Assembly: GCA_003566935.1 (NCBI GenBank)
Contig: PXBM01000043.1
Coordinates: forward strand, 1-5,707
DNA length: 5,707 bases
From: Syntrophomonadaceae bacterium
GTDB taxonomy: Bacteria > Bacillota > Dethiobacteria > DTU022
Direction: 5' to 3'
Position 1 is the first letter of the stretch, and each line of letters starts with the position of its first letter. A model generated the notes under the pieces. That model made no database searches and was not told the origin of the DNA. It was given only the letters and a program-made list of their open reading frames with translations. Positions 1-4,997 of the stretch are shown piece after piece. Made by a program: the position numbers and the translations under genes.

Positions 1-18
1 AACATACTGCAGATCGTT

Positions 19-27
19 AAAGGAGGG
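19..27 (+). promoter_or_regulatory. Ribosome binding site of the alcohol dehydrogenase
   Basis: The sequence AAAGGAGGG is a near-perfect Shine-Dalgarno match. It ends 8 nt before the ATG at 36 but only 2 nt before the in-frame TTG at 30, so the spacing picks ATG 36 as the start. The 35 bases before the gene are open in one frame that stops at 37-39 (overlapping as ATGA) and in another that stops at 18-20, so the tail of an upstream gene could be present, but it is too short to identify. Confidence 0.85.
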
Positions 28-35
28 CTTTGCCG

Positions 36-1205
36 ATGAAGGATTTACAAAAACTGCACTACTTTGAAGTACCCACGGTTATGAAGCATGGACTCGGCGC
101 TGTAAAATACCTGCCGGGTGAGCTGGCGCTGTTGGGCGTCAAAAAACCATTGCTGGTCACCGACCAGGGGGTTGTTAAGGCTGGCCTGCTCGACAGCGTA
201 ACAAAACCGCTAAAAGAAAGTTCCATCAACTACATTCTTTACGATGAAGTTGTTTTTAACCCACCCCTTGCTACTGTGGCCAGGGGAACCGAGAAATATA
301 ACCAGGAAGGATGCGATGGACTGGTGGCCTTAGGTGGTGGCAGCGCGATGGACGCAGCCAAGGCTATCGGGGTGGAGATTGCCCACGGTGAACCGATTCT
401 GGAATACGAATGTGCCGAAGGGAAAAAAGAGCTGTGCAATCGCATTCCTCCCCTGGTCTGCATTCCAACAACAGCGGGAACCGGTAGTGAAGTTACCCTG
501 TGGGCGGTAATAACCGATCCGGAGAGGGAATACAAGTTTAATTGCGGCGGTCCTCTCATTGCCGCTCACCTGGCCCTGGTCGATCCCCTGCTGCACTTAT
601 CGATGCCGGCTGAAATAACAGCGGGAACAGGCATGGATGCCTTATGTCACGCCATCGAATGTTATACCTGTGCATATGCCCAACCGCAAACCGATGCTGT
701 AGCGCTGCTGGCTATCGAGTATGCAGGCAAATACCTGCGCCGGGCTGTTGCTTACGGGCAGGACGTGGAAGCCCGTTACCACATGGCCATGAGCTCTTTG
801 CTGGCCGGGCTTTCATACGGCAGCGAAAGTGCGGGGGCGGTCCATGCCATGACCCAGACCATGGGGGGCATATTCCCAGTTCACCATGGTATTGCCGTTG
901 GTGCAACCCTGGTTCCGGTCATGGAATATAACTGGCTGGGCGAACCGGCCAAGTATGCCCGCATTGCTCTGGCCCTGGGCAAACCGGTTATCGGTATGAA
1001 CGAAAGAGAGGCTGCCCTCGTCGCAGTTGAAGCGGTCCGGGAATTGGCTGAAGACATTGGTATCCCGCGTCTCAAAGAACTGGGCATCAAAGAAACAGAC
1101 ATTACCCGCCTGGCGGAAGAAGCATTTAATGATCCGCAAACCATTGGTAACCCGCGGGACTTAAGTGTAGAAGCTTACGAACAGATCTATCGCCGTGCTT
1201 TTTAG
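36..1205 (+). CDS. Iron-containing (group III) alcohol dehydrogenase
   Basis: Predicted cytoplasmic NAD-dependent oxidoreductase interconverting an alcohol and its aldehyde or ketone. The 389 residues are close to the length of E. coli FucO (lactaldehyde reductase), and the order of motifs is the same. The N-terminal Rossmann-like part has VTD with Asp43, aligning with FucO Asp39, which favours NAD over NADP. GGGS follows at 100-103 and the phosphate-binding PTTAGTGSEVT at 144-154. The C-terminal helical domain has the metal ligands Asp201 and His205 (GMDALCHAIE), His270 and His284 (VHHG). The segment HAMTQTMGG carries Gln274 where FucO has His267, a conserved active-site residue near the cofactor, so catalysis or cofactor handling may differ. 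ATG 36 is chosen over TTG 30 because of ribosome binding site spacing. It is the first of four co-directional genes; its promoter lies outside the window. Family assignment is very secure. The substrate is unknown: 1,2-diols, short alcohols or a hydroxy acid semialdehyde are all possible. Confidence 0.95.
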   Translation: MKDLQKLHYFEVPTVMKHGLGAVKYLPGELALLGVKKPLLVTDQGVVKAGLLDSVTKPLKESSINYILYDEVVFNPPLATVARGTEKYNQEGCDGLVALGGGSAMDAAKAIGVEIAHGEPILEYECAEGKKELCNRIPPLVCIPTTAGTGSEVTLWAVITDPEREYKFNCGGPLIAAHLALVDPLLHLSMPAEITAGTGMDALCHAIECYTCAYAQPQTDAVALLAIEYAGKYLRRAVAYGQDVEARYHMAMSSLLAGLSYGSESAGAVHAMTQTMGGIFPVHHGIAVGATLVPVMEYNWLGEPAKYARIALALGKPVIGMNEREAALVAVEAVRELAEDIGIPRLKELGIKETDITRLAEEAFNDPQTIGNPRDLSVEAYEQIYRRAF

Positions 1206-1249
1206 TGAAATGGCAGGACATATTAAGAAGGCTAAACCGGCTCTATACT

Positions 1250-1279
1250 TTGTTCAGATTATTGTGTAACATGACAATA
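1250..1279 (+). promoter_or_regulatory. Possible weak promoter with a palindromic operator-like site
   Basis: In the 94-bp gap after the dehydrogenase, TATTGT (1260-1265) and ACAATA (1274-1279) form a perfect 6-bp inverted repeat around an 8-nt centre, the shape of a dimeric repressor site. It overlaps a poor sigma70-like pair: TTGTTC (1250-1255, 3 of 6 consensus bases) and GACAAT (1273-1278, 4 of 6) with a 17-bp spacer. A second short repeat, TTGTG (1263-1267) with CACAA (1282-1286), overlaps it. No terminator follows the dehydrogenase, so read-through into the next gene remains the simplest view. Short AT-rich palindromes arise by chance, hence the low confidence. Confidence 0.22.
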
Positions 1280-1291
1280 GTCACAAAATAT

Positions 1292-1299
1292 AAAGGTGG
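1292..1299 (+). promoter_or_regulatory. Ribosome binding site abutting a GTG start
   Basis: AAAGGTGG, continuing as GTGAT, resembles the anti-Shine-Dalgarno complement but touches the GTG at 1300, leaving almost no spacer. An in-frame stop (TAA, 1291-1293) forbids any start further upstream. The optimum spacing would instead fall on the in-frame ACG at 1309. The start of the following gene is therefore uncertain by a few codons. Confidence 0.5.
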
Positions 1300-2055
1300 G
1301 TGATTCAAACGGTTGTTGCAGACATTTACCAGGAAGCCTTGAGGTTAATCAAAGAAGCAGAGAAAAGGGGACTTGTCCTGAGGTTGCTGGGAGGACTGGG
1401 TATACACCACCTTTGCCCCAGCGCCACGGAAGAGCCCTGGCTCCGCGAGTACGAAGACATTGACTTCATCGCTTCAAAGTCACGAAGGGAAGAACTGGAA
1501 GGGTTCTTTGAGGAACAAGGTTATGAGCCGAATAAACAACGCAATCTCTTCGCAGGTGATAAGAGGCTACTCTTTTATGATCTCGAGAATAAAAGGCAGG
1601 TGGATATCTTTATCAGTGTTTTTGATATGTGCCACCTGCTCGATCTCGAGAACAGGTTAGAACTCACAGATACGGCCTTAAGCCCGGCTGATCTGTTCTT
1701 GACCAAGATCCAGATTATTGAGATGAACAAGAAAGACATCTACGATTTGGGCCTGCTGCTCCTCGACATCGATATCGACAAGGACAGCCAAGGGTTAGAC
1801 CTGCAATATGTAACTCGCCTGTGCGCAAAAGACTGGGGGTGGTACAAGACAGTTACCAAGAACATTGCAGAACTAAAGCACTTTTTTACCAGTTCACCTG
1901 ATTTCTCTTCAACACAGAAAGAAAACATTATTCAAAGCCTGGATCTGATCGCTGCAGAAATCAACAAACATCCAAAGTCAATGGCCTGGAAAACACGCAA
2001 CATGGTTGGGGAAAAAGTGCAGTGGTACAACCTTCCCGAAGATTTAGGAAAATAA
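1300..2055 (+). CDS. Nucleotidyltransferase-fold protein (AbiEii/MNT-like), function unknown
   Basis: A soluble protein of about 251 residues with the signature of the DNA polymerase beta-like nucleotidyltransferase fold. A Gly-Gly turn lies at 31-32 (LLGGLGI), the paired carboxylates Asp53 and Asp55 are in YEDIDFI, and the third acidic residue Asp102 is in VDIFI. The later segment LSPADLFLTKIQI (127-139, Lys136) followed by KKDIYDL (144-150) is typical of the AbiEii/AbiGii and related minimal nucleotidyltransferase group. All three predicted metal-binding carboxylates are present, so it may be active, transferring a nucleotide to a protein, RNA or small molecule. The C-terminal 90 residues are helical and not recognised. 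AbiEii-type proteins are often toxins beside an AbiEi antitoxin, but no such gene is adjacent: the neighbours are a dehydrogenase and a permease, so a toxin role is not supported. The GTG at 1300 is the most upstream start possible; ACG 1309 and TTG 1339 are alternatives. Fold assignment is fairly secure; function is not. Confidence 0.8.
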   Translation: MIQTVVADIYQEALRLIKEAEKRGLVLRLLGGLGIHHLCPSATEEPWLREYEDIDFIASKSRREELEGFFEEQGYEPNKQRNLFAGDKRLLFYDLENKRQVDIFISVFDMCHLLDLENRLELTDTALSPADLFLTKIQIIEMNKKDIYDLGLLLLDIDIDKDSQGLDLQYVTRLCAKDWGWYKTVTKNIAELKHFFTSSPDFSSTQKENIIQSLDLIAAEINKHPKSMAWKTRNMVGEKVQWYNLPEDLGK

Positions 2056-2086
2056 CTGAATGAAGCATGTATGTTTATAACCTATT

Positions 2087-2094
2087 GAGGAGGA
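2087..2094 (+). promoter_or_regulatory. Ribosome binding site of the permease
   Basis: GAGGAGGA lies 9 nt upstream of ATG 2104. This is a strong, well-spaced Shine-Dalgarno sequence and fixes the permease start. The 48-bp gap to the preceding stop contains no terminator, which fits co-transcription. Confidence 0.8.
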
Positions 2095-2103
2095 AAGCTT
2101 ATT

Positions 2104-3750
2104 ATGTCGGAAAGCAATGGCTCCAACGGAAAAGATAGTGGTCTTTTCGTTCGCCAGGCCACCGGCCTGGTCAGATCATGGTCCATTTTCGATGCTTTTG
2201 TCTATGCTTTTTTCTCGGTGAACCTGATTACACTGGGACTTTACATTTTTTCTTTTGCTCCCTACATTCCTGACGGTCATCTGGTAACTGCTGTCGTCAT
2301 CAGCACTTTTTTTATTGTTTTCCTCGTTATCGTTTACGCCATGCTGGTGTCAATCATGCCCCGGGCCGGAGGCGATTACGTAATCCAAACCCGAATCCTG
2401 GGAGGCCCCTTAAGCTACGTGCTTCCCTTTGCCGGCTGGGTTTTCATTCTATGGCTGTGGATTCCGCTATACGGGAACATGCTATCCTGGAATGTATTTA
2501 CCCCGCTATTTACCCTCCTGGGCAGTATGACAGGCAATGAAAGCCTATTAAATATTGCTTATTGGTTTAACGGGGTAAACGGCCTCTTTTTTTCGGCTAT
2601 AATGGTTTGTATTCTCGCTTCAATTGTGATCAGCCTGGGTATGAAAGGATATGCCCGCGTCCAGAAATTCTGCTTCTATTTGGGCATGGCCGGCCTGCTA
2701 ACAGTATTTATCATGCTGCTGGTCAACGACAAGGCCACCTTTATTGAAAGGTTTAATGCTTTCACCGCTCCGCTCGGGGGCAGTGAAAATGCTTACTCCC
2801 AGATTATTGAAGGCAGCTCTGAATCAGGGTACGACCCCATCGCCTGGAATAACCTGGCCATCTTTGCCAGCCTTCCCCTGATTCCCATGGTCGTTTTCTT
2901 CAACCTGTGGCCAAACTGGGGGGCTACTCTTTACGGTGAAGTCCGTGGTGCTTCCGAATTTAAGCGTAACTTTATGGGTATGTTCCTGGGCCTGGTCGTT
3001 ACAGGTATCCTGGCCGTTATCCTGCTTGCCCTGTTTAATCGCACTTTTGGTTGGGACTTTTACCTGGCTTCAAACTTTGCCTTTTATGAAGGCTTTTCGC
3101 CCTTCCCGGTTTTTCCTTTCCCTGGCTTACTTGCGGCAATGCTTACCGATAACCCAATCCTTCAACTCTGGGTCATTATTTCGCTCAGCGGATGGTTTTT
3201 CGGTTGGATGGGAACCGTGTTCCTGTCTTCAACCAGGGTTCTTTTCGCAGCTTCTTTCGACCGGATGCTTCCCGAATGGGTATCCCGGCTTCACCCGAAA
3301 ACACGAAGTCCTCTCAATGCACTCTTATTAATGACCGGTCCTTCTGTTGTGGTTAGTTTCCTGTTCTACTATGTGCCGGGCTTCGAAGTGCTAACCCTGA
3401 ACGCCACGGTAGCAATCGCTGTCTGTTTTATGGGCACAGCCATCGCTGCAATTGTCCTACCCTACCGGAAACCGGAGTTATACCTTGCTTCCCCGGTTTC
3501 CCGCTATAAAGTTCTTGGCCTGCCGGCGATTACCGTATGCGGTGTTATACTGGCTGCTTTCCTTCTGTTTAACATCGTGTTGTGGATCTATGACCCAACC
3601 GGGGTTTACGGGGTTCACGATCCCTATTCAGCTGTGTTCATGCTCGTCTTGTATGGTATCGCTTTTATAATCTACTACTTCTACAAAACTCACAACAAGA
3701 AGCTGGGCATTGAACTGGAAAAAACCTTCGAAGAAATACCTGTCGAATAG
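2104..3750 (+). CDS. APC-superfamily amino acid/polyamine-type permease
   Basis: A predicted inner-membrane secondary transporter of 548 residues. A short polar N-terminus (1-24) is followed by about 12 hydrophobic segments near residues 29-52, 59-83, 102-122, 156-178, 188-207, 249-268, 289-311, 353-375, 405-424, 430-453, 470-493 and 508-527, with a charged cytoplasmic-type tail. APC landmarks are MPRAGGDYV (85-93) after TM2, which matches the P-x-(S/A)-GG-x-Y motif; YGEVRGASEFKRN (277-289) in the loop after TM6; and FAASFDRMLPEWVSRLHPKT (381-400) followed by RSPLNA (401-406), the conserved loop after TM8. The protein is longer than the usual 430-480 residues, mainly through the TM5-TM6 loop (about 208-248) and the region around 312-345. 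The MPR(A/S)GGDYV form is common in long APC permeases of archaea and anaerobic or thermophilic bacteria. The substrate cannot be predicted. The adjacent dehydrogenase suggests a solute that is catabolised through an alcohol or aldehyde, but this is inference only. Confidence 0.92.
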   Translation: MSESNGSNGKDSGLFVRQATGLVRSWSIFDAFVYAFFSVNLITLGLYIFSFAPYIPDGHLVTAVVISTFFIVFLVIVYAMLVSIMPRAGGDYVIQTRILGGPLSYVLPFAGWVFILWLWIPLYGNMLSWNVFTPLFTLLGSMTGNESLLNIAYWFNGVNGLFFSAIMVCILASIVISLGMKGYARVQKFCFYLGMAGLLTVFIMLLVNDKATFIERFNAFTAPLGGSENAYSQIIEGSSESGYDPIAWNNLAIFASLPLIPMVVFFNLWPNWGATLYGEVRGASEFKRNFMGMFLGLVVTGILAVILLALFNRTFGWDFYLASNFAFYEGFSPFPVFPFPGLLAAMLTDNPILQLWVIISLSGWFFGWMGTVFLSSTRVLFAASFDRMLPEWVSRLHPKTRSPLNALLLMTGPSVVVSFLFYYVPGFEVLTLNATVAIAVCFMGTAIAAIVLPYRKPELYLASPVSRYKVLGLPAITVCGVILAAFLLFNIVLWIYDPTGVYGVHDPYSAVFMLVLYGIAFIIYYFYKTHNKKLGIELEKTFEEIPVE

Positions 3751-3762
3751 AAGGCAGTGCAA

Positions 3763-3801
3763 CCCTACCCCCCTGCCCCTCCCCCCTGTCAGGGGGAGGG
3801 G
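3763..3801. repeat. G/C-skewed hairpin element between the permease and phosphoesterase genes
   Basis: CCCCTCCCCC (3776-3785) and GGGGGAGGGG (3792-3801) pair perfectly over 10 bp around the loop CTGTCA. Upstream C-tracts (3763-3765, 3768-3773) extend the skew. The + strand is followed by TTTAAAAAGG rather than a T tract, so this is not a canonical intrinsic terminator. The element looks like the dispersed C-rich/G-rich intergenic repeats whose translations read like PLPLPPVRGRGL, seen in many genomes; that resemblance is from memory and copy number cannot be checked here. The hairpin ends only 6 nt before the next ribosome binding site, so in a polycistronic mRNA it could protect the permease 3' end or modulate downstream translation. 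Confidence 0.65.
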
Positions 3802-3807
3802 TTTAAA

Positions 3808-3813
3808 AAGGAG
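3808..3813 (+). promoter_or_regulatory. Ribosome binding site of the phosphoesterase
   Basis: AAGGAG lies 8 nt before ATG 3822 and sits just downstream of the 10-bp G/C hairpin (last paired base 3801). It fixes the start of the phosphoesterase. Confidence 0.8.
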
Positions 3814-3821
3814 AATCACCT

Positions 3822-4763
3822 ATGCCCAAAATCTTTTTTGCCACAGACATTCACGGTTCCGAGAAATGCTGGAAAAAATTTATCAACGCTGGCACCTTTT
3901 ACGAAGCCGAAGCGCTTATCCTCGGCGGAGATATGACAGGAAAGGCTATTGTGCCTGTTGTCAAGGAAATAAACAACAAACATCATTGTACCTTCCTGGA
4001 ACAGGAACACACTCTTCACACCAACGAAGAACTAGAAAATATGACCCGTATGATTAAAGACCGGGGGTATTACCCTGTCATATTGGAAAAGGACCAGATT
4101 AAAGACCTGGAAGAAAATGAACAAAAACGGGACGAACTATTTACCCGACAAACCCTGGCTACAATTGAACACTGGATTGAGTGGGCGGAAGAAAAGCTAA
4201 AAAAAACAAAAATTCCCTGTTACGTCTGCCCTGGTAACGACGATGTCTTTAAAATTGACGATTTGCTTGATAGCTCAGCCTTAATTGAACTGGTCGAGGG
4301 AAAAATTATAGATTTGCCCCTGGGTTACCAGATGTTAAGCACCGGCTGGAGTAACCCAACCCCCTGGAAAACCTACCGGGAATGCTCGGAGGAAGAACTG
4401 GCCAGGCTCTTAGAAGAACCTCTTAGCAAGCTGGATCCAAATAGGCCGGCCGTTTTCAATATCCATGTTCCGCCTTTCGGCATTGGTCTTGATGAAGCAC
4501 CGGAGCTTGATGAAAACTTGCGCCCCAAGTTCGCCGGTCGGTCCCTTATACCAGTAGGCAGTAAAGCTGTGCGCCAGGTGATTGAAGAATATGAGCCCCT
4601 GCTGGGTCTGTTCGGCCACATCCATGAAGCCAAGGGAGCTGTGCGGCATAGAAAGACTCTTTGTATCAACCCGGGCAGTAACTATGAACAGGGTATCCTT
4701 TTGGGCGCCCTGATCAACCTGGAAAAAGACGGCCTGGGTGAATATATCTTAACTTCAGGATAA
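3822..4763 (+). CDS. Calcineurin-like metallophosphoesterase with a helical insertion
   Basis: A predicted cytoplasmic dinuclear-metal phosphoesterase of 313 residues. All five motifs of the superfamily are present in order: D-x-H at Asp9 and His11 (ATDIHG), GGDM at 35-38 with Asp37, GNDD at 138-141 with Asn139, His215 (FNIHVPP) and GHIH at 265-268 with His266 and His268. In motif III the common GNH(D/E) reads GNDD, so the usual acid-catalysis His is Asp140. Relatives of the Icc-related type (COG2129-like) also vary here, and that is the most likely subgroup. Between motifs II and III lie about 90 residues (42-130), rich in Glu and Lys and probably helical, making the protein longer than simple relatives of about 220-250 residues. 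There is no signal peptide. The substrate is unknown (phosphodiester, nucleotide or phosphoprotein). Repeat elements flank the gene on both sides, and it follows the permease by 71 bp, probably in the same operon. The last stop base pairs belong to the downstream repeat. Confidence 0.92.
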   Translation: MPKIFFATDIHGSEKCWKKFINAGTFYEAEALILGGDMTGKAIVPVVKEINNKHHCTFLEQEHTLHTNEELENMTRMIKDRGYYPVILEKDQIKDLEENEQKRDELFTRQTLATIEHWIEWAEEKLKKTKIPCYVCPGNDDVFKIDDLLDSSALIELVEGKIIDLPLGYQMLSTGWSNPTPWKTYRECSEEELARLLEEPLSKLDPNRPAVFNIHVPPFGIGLDEAPELDENLRPKFAGRSLIPVGSKAVRQVIEEYEPLLGLFGHIHEAKGAVRHRKTLCINPGSNYEQGILLGALINLEKDGLGEYILTSG

Positions 4764-4827
4764 GACAGGGGGACGTAACAACTGTCTTGTCCTGTCTTGA
4801 GGCAAAGGGACGTTTATTTTTGTCTCA
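4762..4827. repeat. Two-unit REP-like repeat starting in the phosphoesterase stop codon
   Basis: Two imperfect direct units lie 37 bp apart, each carrying GGGACGT (4770-4776 and 4807-4813) and ending in TGTCTTGTC or TGTCTCATC. Each unit can fold. In unit 1, AAGACAG (4762-4768) pairs with CTGTCTT (4782-4788). In unit 2, TGAGGCAAA (4798-4806) pairs with TTTGTCTCA (4819-4827) with one G-U pair, and GGGACGT is in the loop both times. A second CTGTCTT (4792-4798) makes an alternative 8-bp stem with 4762-4769. This matches the general form of REP/BIME elements found between genes, often mobilised by REP-associated transposases, though no transposase is present here. The first unit begins at the second base of the TAA stop. 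Confidence 0.6.
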
Positions 4828-4874
4828 TCTTGTTGCTTGATTTACTGGTATTGCTCCAGTCATGTGGTAGATTC

Positions 4875-4893
4875 GCTTATATAAGCTATAGCT
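4875..4893. other. Overlapping AT-rich palindromes
   Basis: GCTTATATAAGC (4875-4886) is a perfect 12-bp palindrome, and AGCTATAGCT (4884-4893) is a perfect 10-bp palindrome sharing three bases with it. The first contains TATATA/TATAAG, which could serve as a -10 box, but no -35 match lies at a proper distance. It could be a protein-binding site or part of a repeat; no function is assigned. Confidence 0.4.
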
Positions 4894-4898
4894 GAGTG

Positions 4899-4923
4899 GC
4901 GCAGGGGATTTACACCCCTGCGC
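4899..4923. other. GC-rich hairpin upstream of the terminator-like stem
   Basis: GCGCAGGGG (4899-4907) and CCCCTGCGC (4915-4923) form a perfect 9-bp stem with a 7-nt loop, extendable by two G-U wobbles. No T tract follows on either strand. Its left arm is shared with the downstream terminator-like hairpin, so the two structures exclude each other. Confidence 0.6.
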
Positions 4924-4953
4924 TGTTCTACGAGTAAATCTCCCTGGTTTTTT
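4902..4953 (+). terminator. Candidate intrinsic terminator of the + strand operon
   Basis: CAGGGGATTTAC (4902-4913) pairs with GTAAATC (4934-4940) and CCCTG (4942-4946) as a 12-bp stem with one bulged T (4941). It is followed by one G and then six T (4948-4953). The loop is 20 nt, longer than usual. The position, about 190 bp after the phosphoesterase stop and before a convergent gene, suits termination of the four-gene transcript. The stem must displace the GC-rich hairpin at 4899-4923, which would form first during transcription, so efficiency is uncertain. Confidence 0.5.
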
Positions 4954-4997
4954 AGGCCATTTTTAAGATCTTGCCATGAAAAGCACCAGGTTTAACT

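Noticed and set aside
30..35. TTG at 30 as start of the alcohol dehydrogenase
   Set aside because: It lies only 2 nt after the Shine-Dalgarno sequence; ATG 36 has normal 8-nt spacing.
239..1144. Several long - strand open frames opposite the alcohol dehydrogenase
   Set aside because: They are shadows of a strongly conserved + strand gene; their translations show no domains and lack ribosome binding sites.
1579..1653. Repeated GATCTCGAGAA coding for DLEN twice in the nucleotidyltransferase gene
   Set aside because: An 11-bp chance repeat within coding sequence, with no wider similarity around the two copies.
1300..2055. AbiE-type abortive infection or toxin-antitoxin system
   Set aside because: Only the nucleotidyltransferase-like half is present; neither neighbour resembles an AbiEi, HEPN or other antitoxin partner.
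3776..3801. Intrinsic terminator after the permease
   Set aside because: The hairpin is strong but has no T tract on either strand and is followed by a good ribosome binding site.
3628..3819. A 63-codon - strand reading frame across the hairpin element
   Set aside because: It is antisense to the permease 3' end and its start region is repeat-derived, with no family resemblance.
3710..4057. A 115-codon + strand reading frame spanning the permease end and the phosphoesterase start
   Set aside because: It overlaps two well-supported genes and its PLPLPPVRGRGL segment is a translation of the intergenic repeat.
4887..4945. tRNA-like string (AGCTGAGTGGC followed by a GC stem)
   Set aside because: It resembles a D-arm only; no acceptor stem, anticodon arm or TTCRA T-loop can be placed.
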